DNA from: Streptomyces sp. XY006
Lineage (GTDB): Bacteria; Actinomycetota; Actinomycetes; Streptomycetales; Streptomycetaceae
Length of the DNA stretch: 64,000 nucleotides
Reading direction: 5' to 3'
Assembly: GCF_002237655.1 (NCBI RefSeq)
Contig: NZ_NOKT01000001.1
Span: 62,001-126,000, forward strand
A program made the translations under genes and the position numbers. A model generated the notes under the pieces. The model saw only the letters and a program-made list of their open reading frames with translations, was not told the DNA's origin and did not search any database. This document shows, piece by piece, positions 1 to 6,374 of this stretch; position 1 is the stretch's first letter; the number at the start of each line of letters is the position of its first letter.

Positions 1-303
1 TCCGGCGGGCAGCGCCAGCGGCTGGCCATCGCCCGGGCCCTGATCCGCGACCCCAAGGTGCTGGTCCTGGACGAGGCCACGTCGGCGCTCGACACCCGCT
101 CGGAGGCGCTCGTCCAGCAGGCCCTGGCCCGGCTGCTGCGCGGGCGCACCACGTTCGTCGTCGCGCACCGGCTGTCCACCGTCCAGGGCGCCGACCGGAT
201 CGTGGTGATGGGCGACGGCCGGATCGAGGAGATCGGCACACACGAGGAACTGCTGCGCCGGGGTGGGGCGTACACGGCCCTGCACAGCGGCCAGCTCGCC
301 TGA
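1..303 (+). CDS. ABC exporter ATP-binding domain, C-terminal part (partial)
   Basis: The reading frame is already open at base 1, so the gene starts upstream of the window. The visible 100 residues are the end of an ABC ATPase: the signature SGGQRQRLA is at the very first residue, followed by Walker [13 protein letters not shown], the H-loop AHRLS and the D-loop region, then the GTHEELL tail typical of exporter half-transporters (permease fused to ATPase). It would hydrolyse ATP to drive export across the cytoplasmic membrane; the substrate cannot be told without the membrane domain. The next gene is on the same strand after about 110 bases but is unrelated. Confidence 0.95.
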   Translation, partial: SGGQRQRLAIARALIRDPKVLVLDEATSALDTRSEALVQQALARLLRGRTTFVVAHRLSTVQGADRIVVMGDGRIEEIGTHEELLRRGGAYTALHSGQLA

Positions 304-416
304 AGGTGATCAGCGGGCGGTCAATTCTCGTCACTTCCGCCTCTGCTGAGGAAAAGGTGTGAATGTTTCCGCGTGGTTCGGGCATACGCAGCGCAAACCA
401 CAGAGAGGGGCGCTTC

Positions 417-668
417 GTGCTCGTACCGGACCGGAAGGCCGTCAGGGAGTTGCTGACGCGGTACGCGTCGCTGAGGATCGCTCAGGCGGAGAGGCACACG
501 CCGGCGACGGCACGCGAGCTGGACGACGTCAGTTACACGCTGTGCGTGATGATGGGGACGTCCGACATCAGCGATGCCATCGCCAAGGCGGACGTGCTGC
601 TGCTCACCAAGGAGCGGTCCACTGCCGCGGACACGGACGGGGAGAACGGCCTGACGCTGGTCGGCTGA
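417..668 (+). CDS. DUF5133 family protein
   Basis: Small 83-residue protein of a family I associate with Streptomyces (DUF5133). It opens with the typical pattern VLVPDRKAVRELLTRYASLR, a short helical segment, followed by the conserved core DVSYTLCVMMGT. A longer frame exists from 363, but GTG 417 is preceded by AGAGAGGGG at 402-410 and gives the family's usual N-terminus, so I chose it. Function is unknown; members are small, soluble and presumably cytoplasmic. The C-terminus is acidic and likely unstructured. It ends two bases before the convergent GlxA-type regulator gene. Confidence 0.8.
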   Translation: MLVPDRKAVRELLTRYASLRIAQAERHTPATARELDDVSYTLCVMMGTSDISDAIAKADVLLLTKERSTAADTDGENGLTLVG

Positions 669-670
669 GA

Positions 671-1681
671 TCAGGAACCCGGGCCCGGACCCGGAGCTGC
701 CCCGGCGGTCCGAGCCCGGACCGCCGGGGCAGCGGTCTTTCCGTGGAACGCCGCGCGGTACGCGTACGGCGTGGTGCCGGCCACCTTGCGGAACCGCTCC
801 CGGAACGCCGTCGGGGAGCCGAAGCCGGCCTGCCGGGCGATCCGCTCGACCGGGTGGTCGGTGTTCTCCAGCAGGTACTGGGCGCGCCGCACCCGTGCCC
901 GCAGCAGCCACTGCAACGGCGTGGTGCCGGTCTGTTCGCGGAAGCGACGGCTGAACGTCCGCTCGCTCATCCCGGCGCGCGCCGCCAGTGTGGCCAGGGT
1001 CACCTCGTGCGCCAGGTGGTCCTCGATCCACTCCAGCACCGGCTCCAGCTCCGACCCCCGGGGCACGGGCGGGTGCTCGTGCACGATGAACTGGGCCTGC
1101 CCGCCCTCCCGTTCCAGGGGCATCACCGACATCCGGGCGATGTTCGCGGCCACCGCCGAGCCCAGGTCCCGGCGGATCATGTGCAGACACAGATCGAGCG
1201 CGGCGGCCGCACCGGCCGAGGTGAGGATCTGCCCGTTGTCCACGTACAGCACGTCCGGCTCCACCTCGACCCGGGGGAAGCGGCGGGCCAGTTCGCCCGC
1301 GGCCACCCAGTGCGTGGTCGCGCGCAGACCGTCCAGCAGCCCCGCCTCCGCCAGGACGAAGGCGCCCACGCACACGGACGCGATCCGGGTGCCGGCCTCG
1401 GCCGCCTGCCGCAGGGCCGCCAGCACCCGGGCGGACGGCGGCGGCGCACCGGGGGAGCAGCCGGGCACGATGATCGTGTCGGCGTCCGCCAGCGCCTCCA
1501 GACCGCGCTCCACGCGCAGCGTGAAACCGCCGTCCGCGCGCACCTCCGGCGTCTCGGCGCAGAGCCGGACCCGGTAGGCGGGCCGCCCGTCCGGCAGGTG
1601 CGTCCAGGCGAACGTCTGCTGAGGGGCCGCCATGTCGAACGGCACCACGTGATCGAGGACGAGGATCGCCACAGAGTGCAT
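671..1681 (-). CDS. GlxA-family transcriptional regulator (DJ-1/PfpI-like + AraC HTH)
   Basis: 336 residues. The N-terminal half is a class I glutamine-amidotransferase/DJ-1-like fold (MHSVAILVLDHVVPFDMA, then ADTIIVPGCS and IASVCVGAFVLAEAGLLDG with the nucleophile-elbow-like Cys). The C-terminal third is a double helix-turn-helix of AraC type (VTLATLAARAGMSERTFSRR and PVERIARQAGFGSPTAFRER). Family members sense small molecules with the first domain and bind DNA with the second. The frame is open further upstream, but the ATG at 1681 gives the usual family start. The nearest divergent gene, the membrane protein at 1866, is one possible target (inference). Confidence 0.92.
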   Translation of the reverse strand: MHSVAILVLDHVVPFDMAAPQQTFAWTHLPDGRPAYRVRLCAETPEVRADGGFTLRVERGLEALADADTIIVPGCSPGAPPPSARVLAALRQAAEAGTRIASVCVGAFVLAEAGLLDGLRATTHWVAAGELARRFPRVEVEPDVLYVDNGQILTSAGAAAALDLCLHMIRRDLGSAVAANIARMSVMPLEREGGQAQFIVHEHPPVPRGSELEPVLEWIEDHLAHEVTLATLAARAGMSERTFSRRFREQTGTTPLQWLLRARVRRAQYLLENTDHPVERIARQAGFGSPTAFRERFRKVAGTTPYAYRAAFHGKTAAPAVRARTAGAAPGPGPGS

Positions 1682-1865
1682 GAACGCCACCCTAGGCGCA
1701 TTCCCGCCAGGCCCGGGATCCGGGGACCACCCCGGGGCGAGGCACAACCGGCCAGGTCGGCGCGTTGGCGGGAATCCGTCGGAAGCTGTCGTTCCAGCCC
1801 ATGGGCGAGCGGGCCGGGGCTCCTTAACGTGAGCGCCGTCGATCGTCTTCGTGGAAAGAGCCCCG

Positions 1866-2339
1866 GTGACCGAGTTCCTGCTGTCCCTCCATGTCCTCGC
1901 CGCCATCGTCGCCGTCGGTCCGGTGACCGTCGCGGCCAGCATGTTCCCGCCGGCGGCCCGGCGCACGGCCCCGGCGGACGGCGGCGCCCCCGACCCCGCC
2001 GCGGTCGGCACGGTGGCGCTGCTCCACCGCATCTGCCGCGTCTACGCCGGTGTCGGAGTGAGCGTCCCCGTCCTCGGTCTCGCCACCGGGGCCGTGATGG
2101 GCGTCCTGGGCAGCGGGTGGCTCGTGACCTCCATCGCCCTGACCGCCGCGGCCGCGGGAGTCCTGGCCGCCTTCGTCCTGCCCCGCCAGGAGGAACTCCT
2201 CGGCCAACTCAGGGGCGAGCAGGCCGTCGACCGCCGGGACACCGTGCAACTCGCCATGTTCACCGGCATCTTCAACCTCCTGTGGGCCACCGTCACCGTC
2301 CTGATGATCGTCCGGCCCGGCTCCACGACGGGAGCCTGA
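1866..2339 (+). CDS. Small integral membrane protein (DUF2269-like)
   Basis: 157 residues with about four hydrophobic helices: LLSLHVLAAIVAVGPVTVAA near the N-terminus, VYAGVGVSVPVLGLATGAVMGVL, VTSIALTAAAAGVLAAFVL and a final FTGIFNLLWATVTVLMIV. This arrangement resembles DUF2269-type predicted inner-membrane proteins; function is unknown. Two starts are possible (GTG 1851 and GTG 1866). I chose 1866 because GGAAAG at 1853-1858 lies at ribosome-binding distance and the protein then begins directly with the first helix. It is divergent from the GlxA-type regulator, which might control it. Confidence 0.8.
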   Translation: MTEFLLSLHVLAAIVAVGPVTVAASMFPPAARRTAPADGGAPDPAAVGTVALLHRICRVYAGVGVSVPVLGLATGAVMGVLGSGWLVTSIALTAAAAGVLAAFVLPRQEELLGQLRGEQAVDRRDTVQLAMFTGIFNLLWATVTVLMIVRPGSTTGA

Positions 2340-2476
2340 AGGCTCGCGCGCGCCTGTCACAGATGTCCGGTCTGCGTCAAGTCATCCCAAGGAATTCACA
2401 CTCCGGGACTCCGTGCCGCCTACACTCGCAGTCTCGCCCCCGCTCGGGGCCGACGAGCAGAAAGGCACGTTGACGG

Positions 2477-2704
2477 GTGTTCCAGGATTCCCCCATCTAC
2501 GACCGACTCATCGCCGAGCGCGGCGACGTACCCGCACAGGTGCGCCGCGAGGCCGAACGGGTGAGCAGGGAACTGGAGCTGGTCATGCGGCCCTCACAGT
2601 CCCTGGGCTACGACCGTCCGCACTCCCCGGGCTACGACCGTCCGCACTCCCCGGGCACGGGCTGGCAGCGCACGGCCATGCTGCCCGGCCCGCGGCCGCA
2701 GTGA
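2477..2704 (+). CDS. Small hypothetical protein with duplicated GYDRPHSP motif
   Basis: 75 residues starting at GTG 2477, with AGAAAGG at 2459-2465 upstream. The N-terminal 35 residues are helical and charged (QDSPIYDRLIAERGDVPAQV, then RREAERVSRELELVM), a pattern I recall from short conserved Streptomyces hypotheticals. The second half holds two exact copies of an eight-residue unit GYDRPHSP encoded by a perfect 24-base tandem DNA duplication, then a proline-rich tail. No catalytic motif, signal peptide or membrane segment. Function unknown. Confidence 0.6.
   Translation: MFQDSPIYDRLIAERGDVPAQVRREAERVSRELELVMRPSQSLGYDRPHSPGYDRPHSPGTGWQRTAMLPGPRPQ
2605..2652. repeat. 24-bp perfect tandem duplication inside a small gene
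   Basis: Bases 2605-2628 and 2629-2652 are identical. The unit is a multiple of three, so the duplication stays in frame and adds eight residues (GYDRPHSP) to the small protein at 2477-2704. The lack of any mismatch, even at third codon positions, points to a recent event. Confidence 0.95.
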
Positions 2705-2750
2705 CCCGCTGAACCGGACCCGGGCCCGGTGCGGATGCCGGACCCGGCGC

Positions 2751-3734
2751 TCAACGGACCGTGGAGTCGAGGCCGTTGAGGTGCGACGGCTGCTCCGGAA
2801 CGGGCCGGGCCAGCCACTCGGCGATGGCCCGGGCGATCGGCTGCCCCGTCTCCACCTCGACGAACCCGAACTGTCCCGACTGGTTGCACTCCAGGAACCA
2901 CCAGGTCCCGTCCACGTCCTCCACGAAGTCGAAGGCCCCGTAGGCCAGTTCGGCCTCGACCAGGTAGGAACGGGCGGCCGACGCGATGCGCGGCGGCACC
3001 TCGACCGGCTGCCAGGGCGAGCCGGGTGCGGCGAATCGCACGTCGACCTCCTCGGGATCGGCGTCCACGGCGGCCGCCTTGCGGGCGGCCAGCATCCGCT
3101 CGCCCACGACGGTCAGCCGGATGTCCGCCCGCTTGGCGATCCGCCGCTGCAGCAGCGTCGGCCCGAAGGCCACGGCGGAGAAGTCGGTGTCCGGTGCGAC
3201 CCGGCTGGTCGGCACGGCCCGCGGCGGATCCTGCGGATGCGCGCCCGACACCGGCTTGACCACCAGGTCCGGATAGCGCTCGGCGAACTCGCGGGCGGCG
3301 CGCGGAAACGTCGTAATGAGCGTCGCCGGCACGGGCAGGCCGCACCGCTGGGCGAGCCGCAGCTGCCACGGCTTGTGCCGGGCCCGCCGGGCCGCGTCGG
3401 GATGGTTCATCCACCGCGCGTCCGAGCCGCGCAGCGTCCCGTAGAGCGCCTGCGCGGCCTCCTCGGTCAGCCAGGCGGACGGCTGCGCCGCTCGCGCCGC
3501 CGGCACACCGGGCCGGCGCACCCAGACCGACCGGAGCCCCCCGATGCTCACCAGCCGCCCCCCGGCGGACAGATGGCCGCGGAACCGGCCGTGCACGTAC
3601 TCCCCGGACAGCGCGACGCCCGCGGTCAGATCGGCGGGGTCGACGCGGACCACCGGGACCCCCGTCGCGTTCAGGTGCACGACCACCATGTCCGCCGTCA
3701 CGTCCTCCTCGCAGGTGAGGATCAGTACGGTCAT
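2751..3734 (-). CDS. ATP-grasp RiPP ligase (graspetide maturase, SAV_5884/TgmB-like)
   Basis: 327 residues with an ATP-grasp fold. The start MTVLILTCEEDVTADMVVVH is characteristic of the actinobacterial ATP-grasp peptide maturases. ATP-grasp landmarks are a Lys-containing strand DLVVKPVSG, the QRRIAKRADIRLTVVGERM segment, and the metal/phosphate-binding end DVDGTWWFLECNQSGQFGFVE. Family members form ester or amide links between Asp/Glu side chains and Thr/Ser/Lys in a precursor peptide using ATP. The gene starts 16 bases after the stop of the 63-residue precursor gene and has a poor ribosome-binding site, suggesting coupled expression. The frame is open upstream of ATG 3734 but would overlap the precursor stop. 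I saw no dedicated maturase-associated methyltransferase next to it. Confidence 0.9.
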   Translation of the reverse strand: MTVLILTCEEDVTADMVVVHLNATGVPVVRVDPADLTAGVALSGEYVHGRFRGHLSAGGRLVSIGGLRSVWVRRPGVPAARAAQPSAWLTEEAAQALYGTLRGSDARWMNHPDAARRARHKPWQLRLAQRCGLPVPATLITTFPRAAREFAERYPDLVVKPVSGAHPQDPPRAVPTSRVAPDTDFSAVAFGPTLLQRRIAKRADIRLTVVGERMLAARKAAAVDADPEEVDVRFAAPGSPWQPVEVPPRIASAARSYLVEAELAYGAFDFVEDVDGTWWFLECNQSGQFGFVEVETGQPIARAIAEWLARPVPEQPSHLNGLDSTVR

Positions 3735-3750
3735 CTTCGGCGGCCCGTGG

Positions 3751-3942
3751 TCAGTCGTCGAAGTGCGTCTTGGAACCGGCGGTGGACGTCGTGGTGCCGA
3801 ACTCTCTGAGCAGGGCGAAGTCACAGGCCGCGACCCGTCCGTCGCGGAGTACGTTCAACTGCAGTCCGGCGTCGTACACGTACGGAATGGCAGCGTCCAA
3901 CTCCACTGCCGGGCGCGCGTAGTTGAGCGCGAACGGTTGCAT
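3751..3942 (-). CDS. Putative ATP-grasp-modified RiPP precursor peptide
   Basis: 63 residues. The leader begins MQPFALNYARPAVELDAAIP, matching the conserved opening of precursors encoded beside SAV_5884-type ATP-grasp enzymes. The C-terminus is a Thr/Ser-rich stretch followed by acids, TTTSTAGSKTHFDD, which supplies both hydroxyl donors and Asp acceptors for omega-ester cross-links. GAGGGAGA lies just upstream of ATG 3942. The frame is open further, to an ATG at 4077 whose ATGA overlaps the stop of the DUF1232 gene, but that extension uses AT-rich codons and lacks a Shine-Dalgarno sequence, so I treat it as leader/promoter DNA. The cross-link pattern is inference. Confidence 0.85.
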   Translation of the reverse strand: MQPFALNYARPAVELDAAIPYVYDAGLQLNVLRDGRVAACDFALLREFGTTTSTAGSKTHFDD

Positions 3943-4029
3943 CGTCTCTCCCTCGTCGGTACTGCGCCGACCGAGTGGGGTCCAGGGGCGTGGCCGTCCG
4001 GTCCGCCGGCTCGTTTCGGCTTCCAGAGA

Positions 4030-4060
4030 CTTATACGAATCGAACGGGTGGTTGGTTTCC
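4030..4060 (-). promoter_or_regulatory. Possible promoter of the RiPP genes
   Basis: An unusually AT-rich patch lies between the DUF1232 gene and the precursor. Read on the minus strand it has GGAAAC (4060-4055) and TATAAG (4035-4030) or the overlapping CGTATA. The GGAA-type upstream element resembles promoters of ECF sigma factors. This is pattern reading only. Confidence 0.3.
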
Positions 4061-4073
4061 TTACTTTCCGTAG

Positions 4074-4385
4074 TCATCGCGCCGGTTGCCGGTCCGGCGG
4101 GGGTGCCGGCTTGCGCTCCCGTACGCCGAGGGAGCCGCGGACGGTGCGCAGAGCGAGCAGCAGGACGCCGATGTCGTCCAGGTACACCGGGTCGGGCAGA
4201 AGGTCGACGGGCAGCACGAAATAGAGCACCGCGCCCCAGAAGACCCAGCGCGGCCCCGTGGGCAGTCCCGCGCGCCGCAGATCGCGGCGGGTCCGCACGA
4301 GCCGTACGAGGATGCCGACGGCGCAGACGAGGACGATCGCCGCGAGCACGGCGGCCACCGTGATCACCGTTGTGGTCGTATCCAC
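4074..4385 (-). CDS. YkvA/DUF1232 small membrane protein
   Basis: 103 residues. An N-terminal membrane helix (VITVAAVLAAIVLVCAVGIL) is followed by a basic loop and the DUF1232 core VFWGAVLYFVLPVDLLPDPV and YLDDIGVLLLAL, in which the Pro-Val-Asp-Leu-(I/L)-Pro-Asp motif and acidic DD pair are typical. Function of YkvA-like proteins is unknown. It is upstream of the RiPP precursor on the same strand; its TGA overlaps an ATG (4077) that opens into the precursor frame, so read-through transcription into the RiPP genes is possible. Confidence 0.88.
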   Translation of the reverse strand: MDTTTTVITVAAVLAAIVLVCAVGILVRLVRTRRDLRRAGLPTGPRWVFWGAVLYFVLPVDLLPDPVYLDDIGVLLLALRTVRGSLGVRERKPAPPPDRQPAR

Positions 4386-4631
4386 GGGTTGCCCCCTCCT
4401 GGCGTGCCGCGACCCGGGGTGTCACCTTCTGGATTCCCGTTTCCGGCGGCTGTATTGCGCTCGGGGCCCGACATGTCGTCGTGTCGGCGGATTTTCCCGT
4501 GCGGGCGGTCATCCCGGTGGCTCACCCGAGTGGCACGGTGTGTCGGGGGCGCCTAGTAATGGTCACCGTAACGTCGCTCGTCACACGACGGGGGGCGCAG
4601 GAGCGGCCGCACTCTTCCCTTGGAGGCGAGT

Positions 4632-6314
4632 ATGACCACCTGCTCTTCATCACCCCGCTCGAACGAACCTGCCATATCCCGGGAGCCGAACGGGTCCGCC
4701 CAGCCGTCCGCCGAGACCACCGCCGCCACCGGTACGCACCCGGTGGAGCAGACGAGCGCGCAGCCCCCCGCCGGCTTGTACCCGGCGTACGGCCCGTCCC
4801 AGGCCGCGCCGGCGGGCCCCGGCCCCGCCGCCCCCGGATCCCACCCGGCGGCCGTGGCGGGCCCGCAGCCCCTCGCCGTGCCGGAGCGGCCGGCCCACGC
4901 CCCTTCCGCGGCCCCCGACCCGTACCGCCCGCCCGTGCGGCCCGCTCCGGGCGACGGGGCCTGGACGGATCCCGCGGAGGCCCCGCCGGCCGCTCCCGGC
5001 CGGGAACGGCCGCACCCCGGCGAGGCCCCGCCCGTCACTCCCGGTCAGGACTGGACGGACCCGGCGGAGGCCCGGCCCACCGCACCGCCCGGCCCCGGCC
5101 CGGACGCCACCTCCGCGTCCGGCCCGGACTTGCCCGCGGCCACCTCCGCGTCCGGCCCGGACCTGCCCGCGGCCGCTTCCGCGTCCGGTCCGGAGGAGCA
5201 TGCGGCCGCTTCCGCCTCCGGCCCGGACGAGCCCGAGGCGGCCCGGCCCTTCGTCATCCGCTCCCTGGACGACAACCCGGTCGAACTCCGGCCCGGCACC
5301 GGCACCGTCGCGGCACCCTACGGCGACGCCGTCAGCGACCTCGTGCACGCCGCCGTGGCCGACCGGCCGCTGGAGGAGGTCGTGGACCTCATCACCTCGC
5401 TGGAGGAGTCGACGGACCACGACCAGGCCCGGGTCGACGCGCTCCGCACGGCCGGGGTGGCCCGGCCCGTGGAGGACGTGTCCCGGCTGATCGCCCTGCT
5501 GACGAAGCCCCCGCGCGACGCCGACTGCGCGGACGAGGCGATCCGGGCCGCGGCCGCCCACCGCCCCGTCGAGGAGGTGACCCGGCTGGTGACCCTGCTG
5601 CACAAGGAGCCGCAGGAGCCCCACGTCCGGGAGGAGGCCCTCCGGGCGGCGGCCACCGGCCGGTCGGTCGGGGAGCTGGTCGAACTGATCGACCGCCTCG
5701 GCCTGGAACGCCTGGACCGCAACGGCCGCCCGGCGCACGGCACTTCTCGCCCCGAGGCCGGCGGCGACGGATCCGGGCAGCCGGCCCGCGCGGGCAAGGG
5801 CCGCCCGGCACGCGCCGGTTCGGGCGGCACGCACCGGACACTCGACGCCGCCCCGCCCGGCGAGGAGGACCGCGCGAGCGACCGGCTCGCCCGGTCCGTG
5901 TCCTGGTCGGGCTGGCTGGCCGCCCTGGCGCTGGCCGTGTGCGCGGTGGCGCACTTCCCGCTGGAGCGCGGGGAGGCGTCCCTGCGCCTGCACGCGTTCG
6001 CGCTCGGCCTGTCGGTGCTGTGCACGGTGCTGGCACTGCTGCTGGCCCTGCGGCCCGTCGCCGTGGTGCTGGCCGGGGCGGTGCTGGTGCCCACGGTGCT
6101 GGCCGGCGCCCAGGCGTACGGGAGTTCCTTCCCTTCGGCGTCCCTGTCCCGGGCCGTGGATCTCGCGCTCGCCCCACCGTGGCTCGCCGCCGCGACCGCG
6201 GTGTGCGCGGCCCTGCTGGCCCTCGTCGCGCTGGTCTTCCGTGTACTGGCGCCGATCGCCGGCCGGGAGTGGGCGGCCGTCCCCGCGCCCGAGGCACCCC
6301 GCCCGGCGGAGTGA
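4632..6314 (+). CDS. Large repeat-containing membrane protein of unknown function
   Basis: 560 residues from ATG 4632, with GGAGG at 4622-4626. Residues 1-200 are Pro/Ala/Gly-rich and disordered and include four near-copies of a ten-residue unit of type SASGPDLPAA. A central helical segment (about 225-360) has at least four ~35-residue repeats carrying RP(V/L)EEV followed by a hydrophobic LI(T/A)LL motif (DRPLEEVVDLITSLEES, ARPVEDVSRLIALLTKP, HRPVEEVTRLVTLLHKE, GRSVGELVELIDRLG). After a basic linker, about four membrane helices follow (WSGWLAALALAVCAVAHF onward). I do not recognise a characterised homologue. A soluble repeat scaffold held on the cytoplasmic membrane is the simplest reading. 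Confidence 0.8.
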   Translation: MTTCSSSPRSNEPAISREPNGSAQPSAETTAATGTHPVEQTSAQPPAGLYPAYGPSQAAPAGPGPAAPGSHPAAVAGPQPLAVPERPAHAPSAAPDPYRPPVRPAPGDGAWTDPAEAPPAAPGRERPHPGEAPPVTPGQDWTDPAEARPTAPPGPGPDATSASGPDLPAATSASGPDLPAAASASGPEEHAAASASGPDEPEAARPFVIRSLDDNPVELRPGTGTVAAPYGDAVSDLVHAAVADRPLEEVVDLITSLEESTDHDQARVDALRTAGVARPVEDVSRLIALLTKPPRDADCADEAIRAAAAHRPVEEVTRLVTLLHKEPQEPHVREEALRAAATGRSVGELVELIDRLGLERLDRNGRPAHGTSRPEAGGDGSGQPARAGKGRPARAGSGGTHRTLDAAPPGEEDRASDRLARSVSWSGWLAALALAVCAVAHFPLERGEASLRLHAFALGLSVLCTVLALLLALRPVAVVLAGAVLVPTVLAGAQAYGSSFPSASLSRAVDLALAPPWLAAATAVCAALLALVALVFRVLAPIAGREWAAVPAPEAPRPAE

Positions 6315-6331
6315 CCCGCATGGGCCTCGTA

Positions 6332-6366
6332 CCGGACCGGATCCGCTCGCCGCGGCCCCGGTCCGG
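6332..6366. terminator. Hairpin between convergent genes
   Basis: CCGGACCGG (6332-6340) pairs perfectly with CCGGTCCGG (6358-6366) across a 17-base loop, between the stops of the 560-residue protein and the oxidoreductase operon. No U-tract follows, as is usual for Streptomyces hairpins. Confidence 0.45.
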
Positions 6367-6374
6367 CCCGTGCG

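Noticed and set aside
321..2473. Several long open frames overlapping the GlxA-type gene on both strands
   Set aside because: They are GC-bias shadows: Arg/Pro/Gly/Ala-rich translations without domain patterns, while the chosen frame shows two clear domains.
4030..4045. TTATACGAATCGAAC as a tRNA T-arm
   Set aside because: No acceptor stem, anticodon arm or CCA end can be built around it.
3751..4512. Long minus-strand frame that would extend the RiPP precursor to 108 residues or more
   Set aside because: Codons upstream of ATG 3942 are AT-rich and unlike neighbours, there is no ribosome-binding site at 4077, and GAGGGAGA supports the short start whose N-terminus matches the family.
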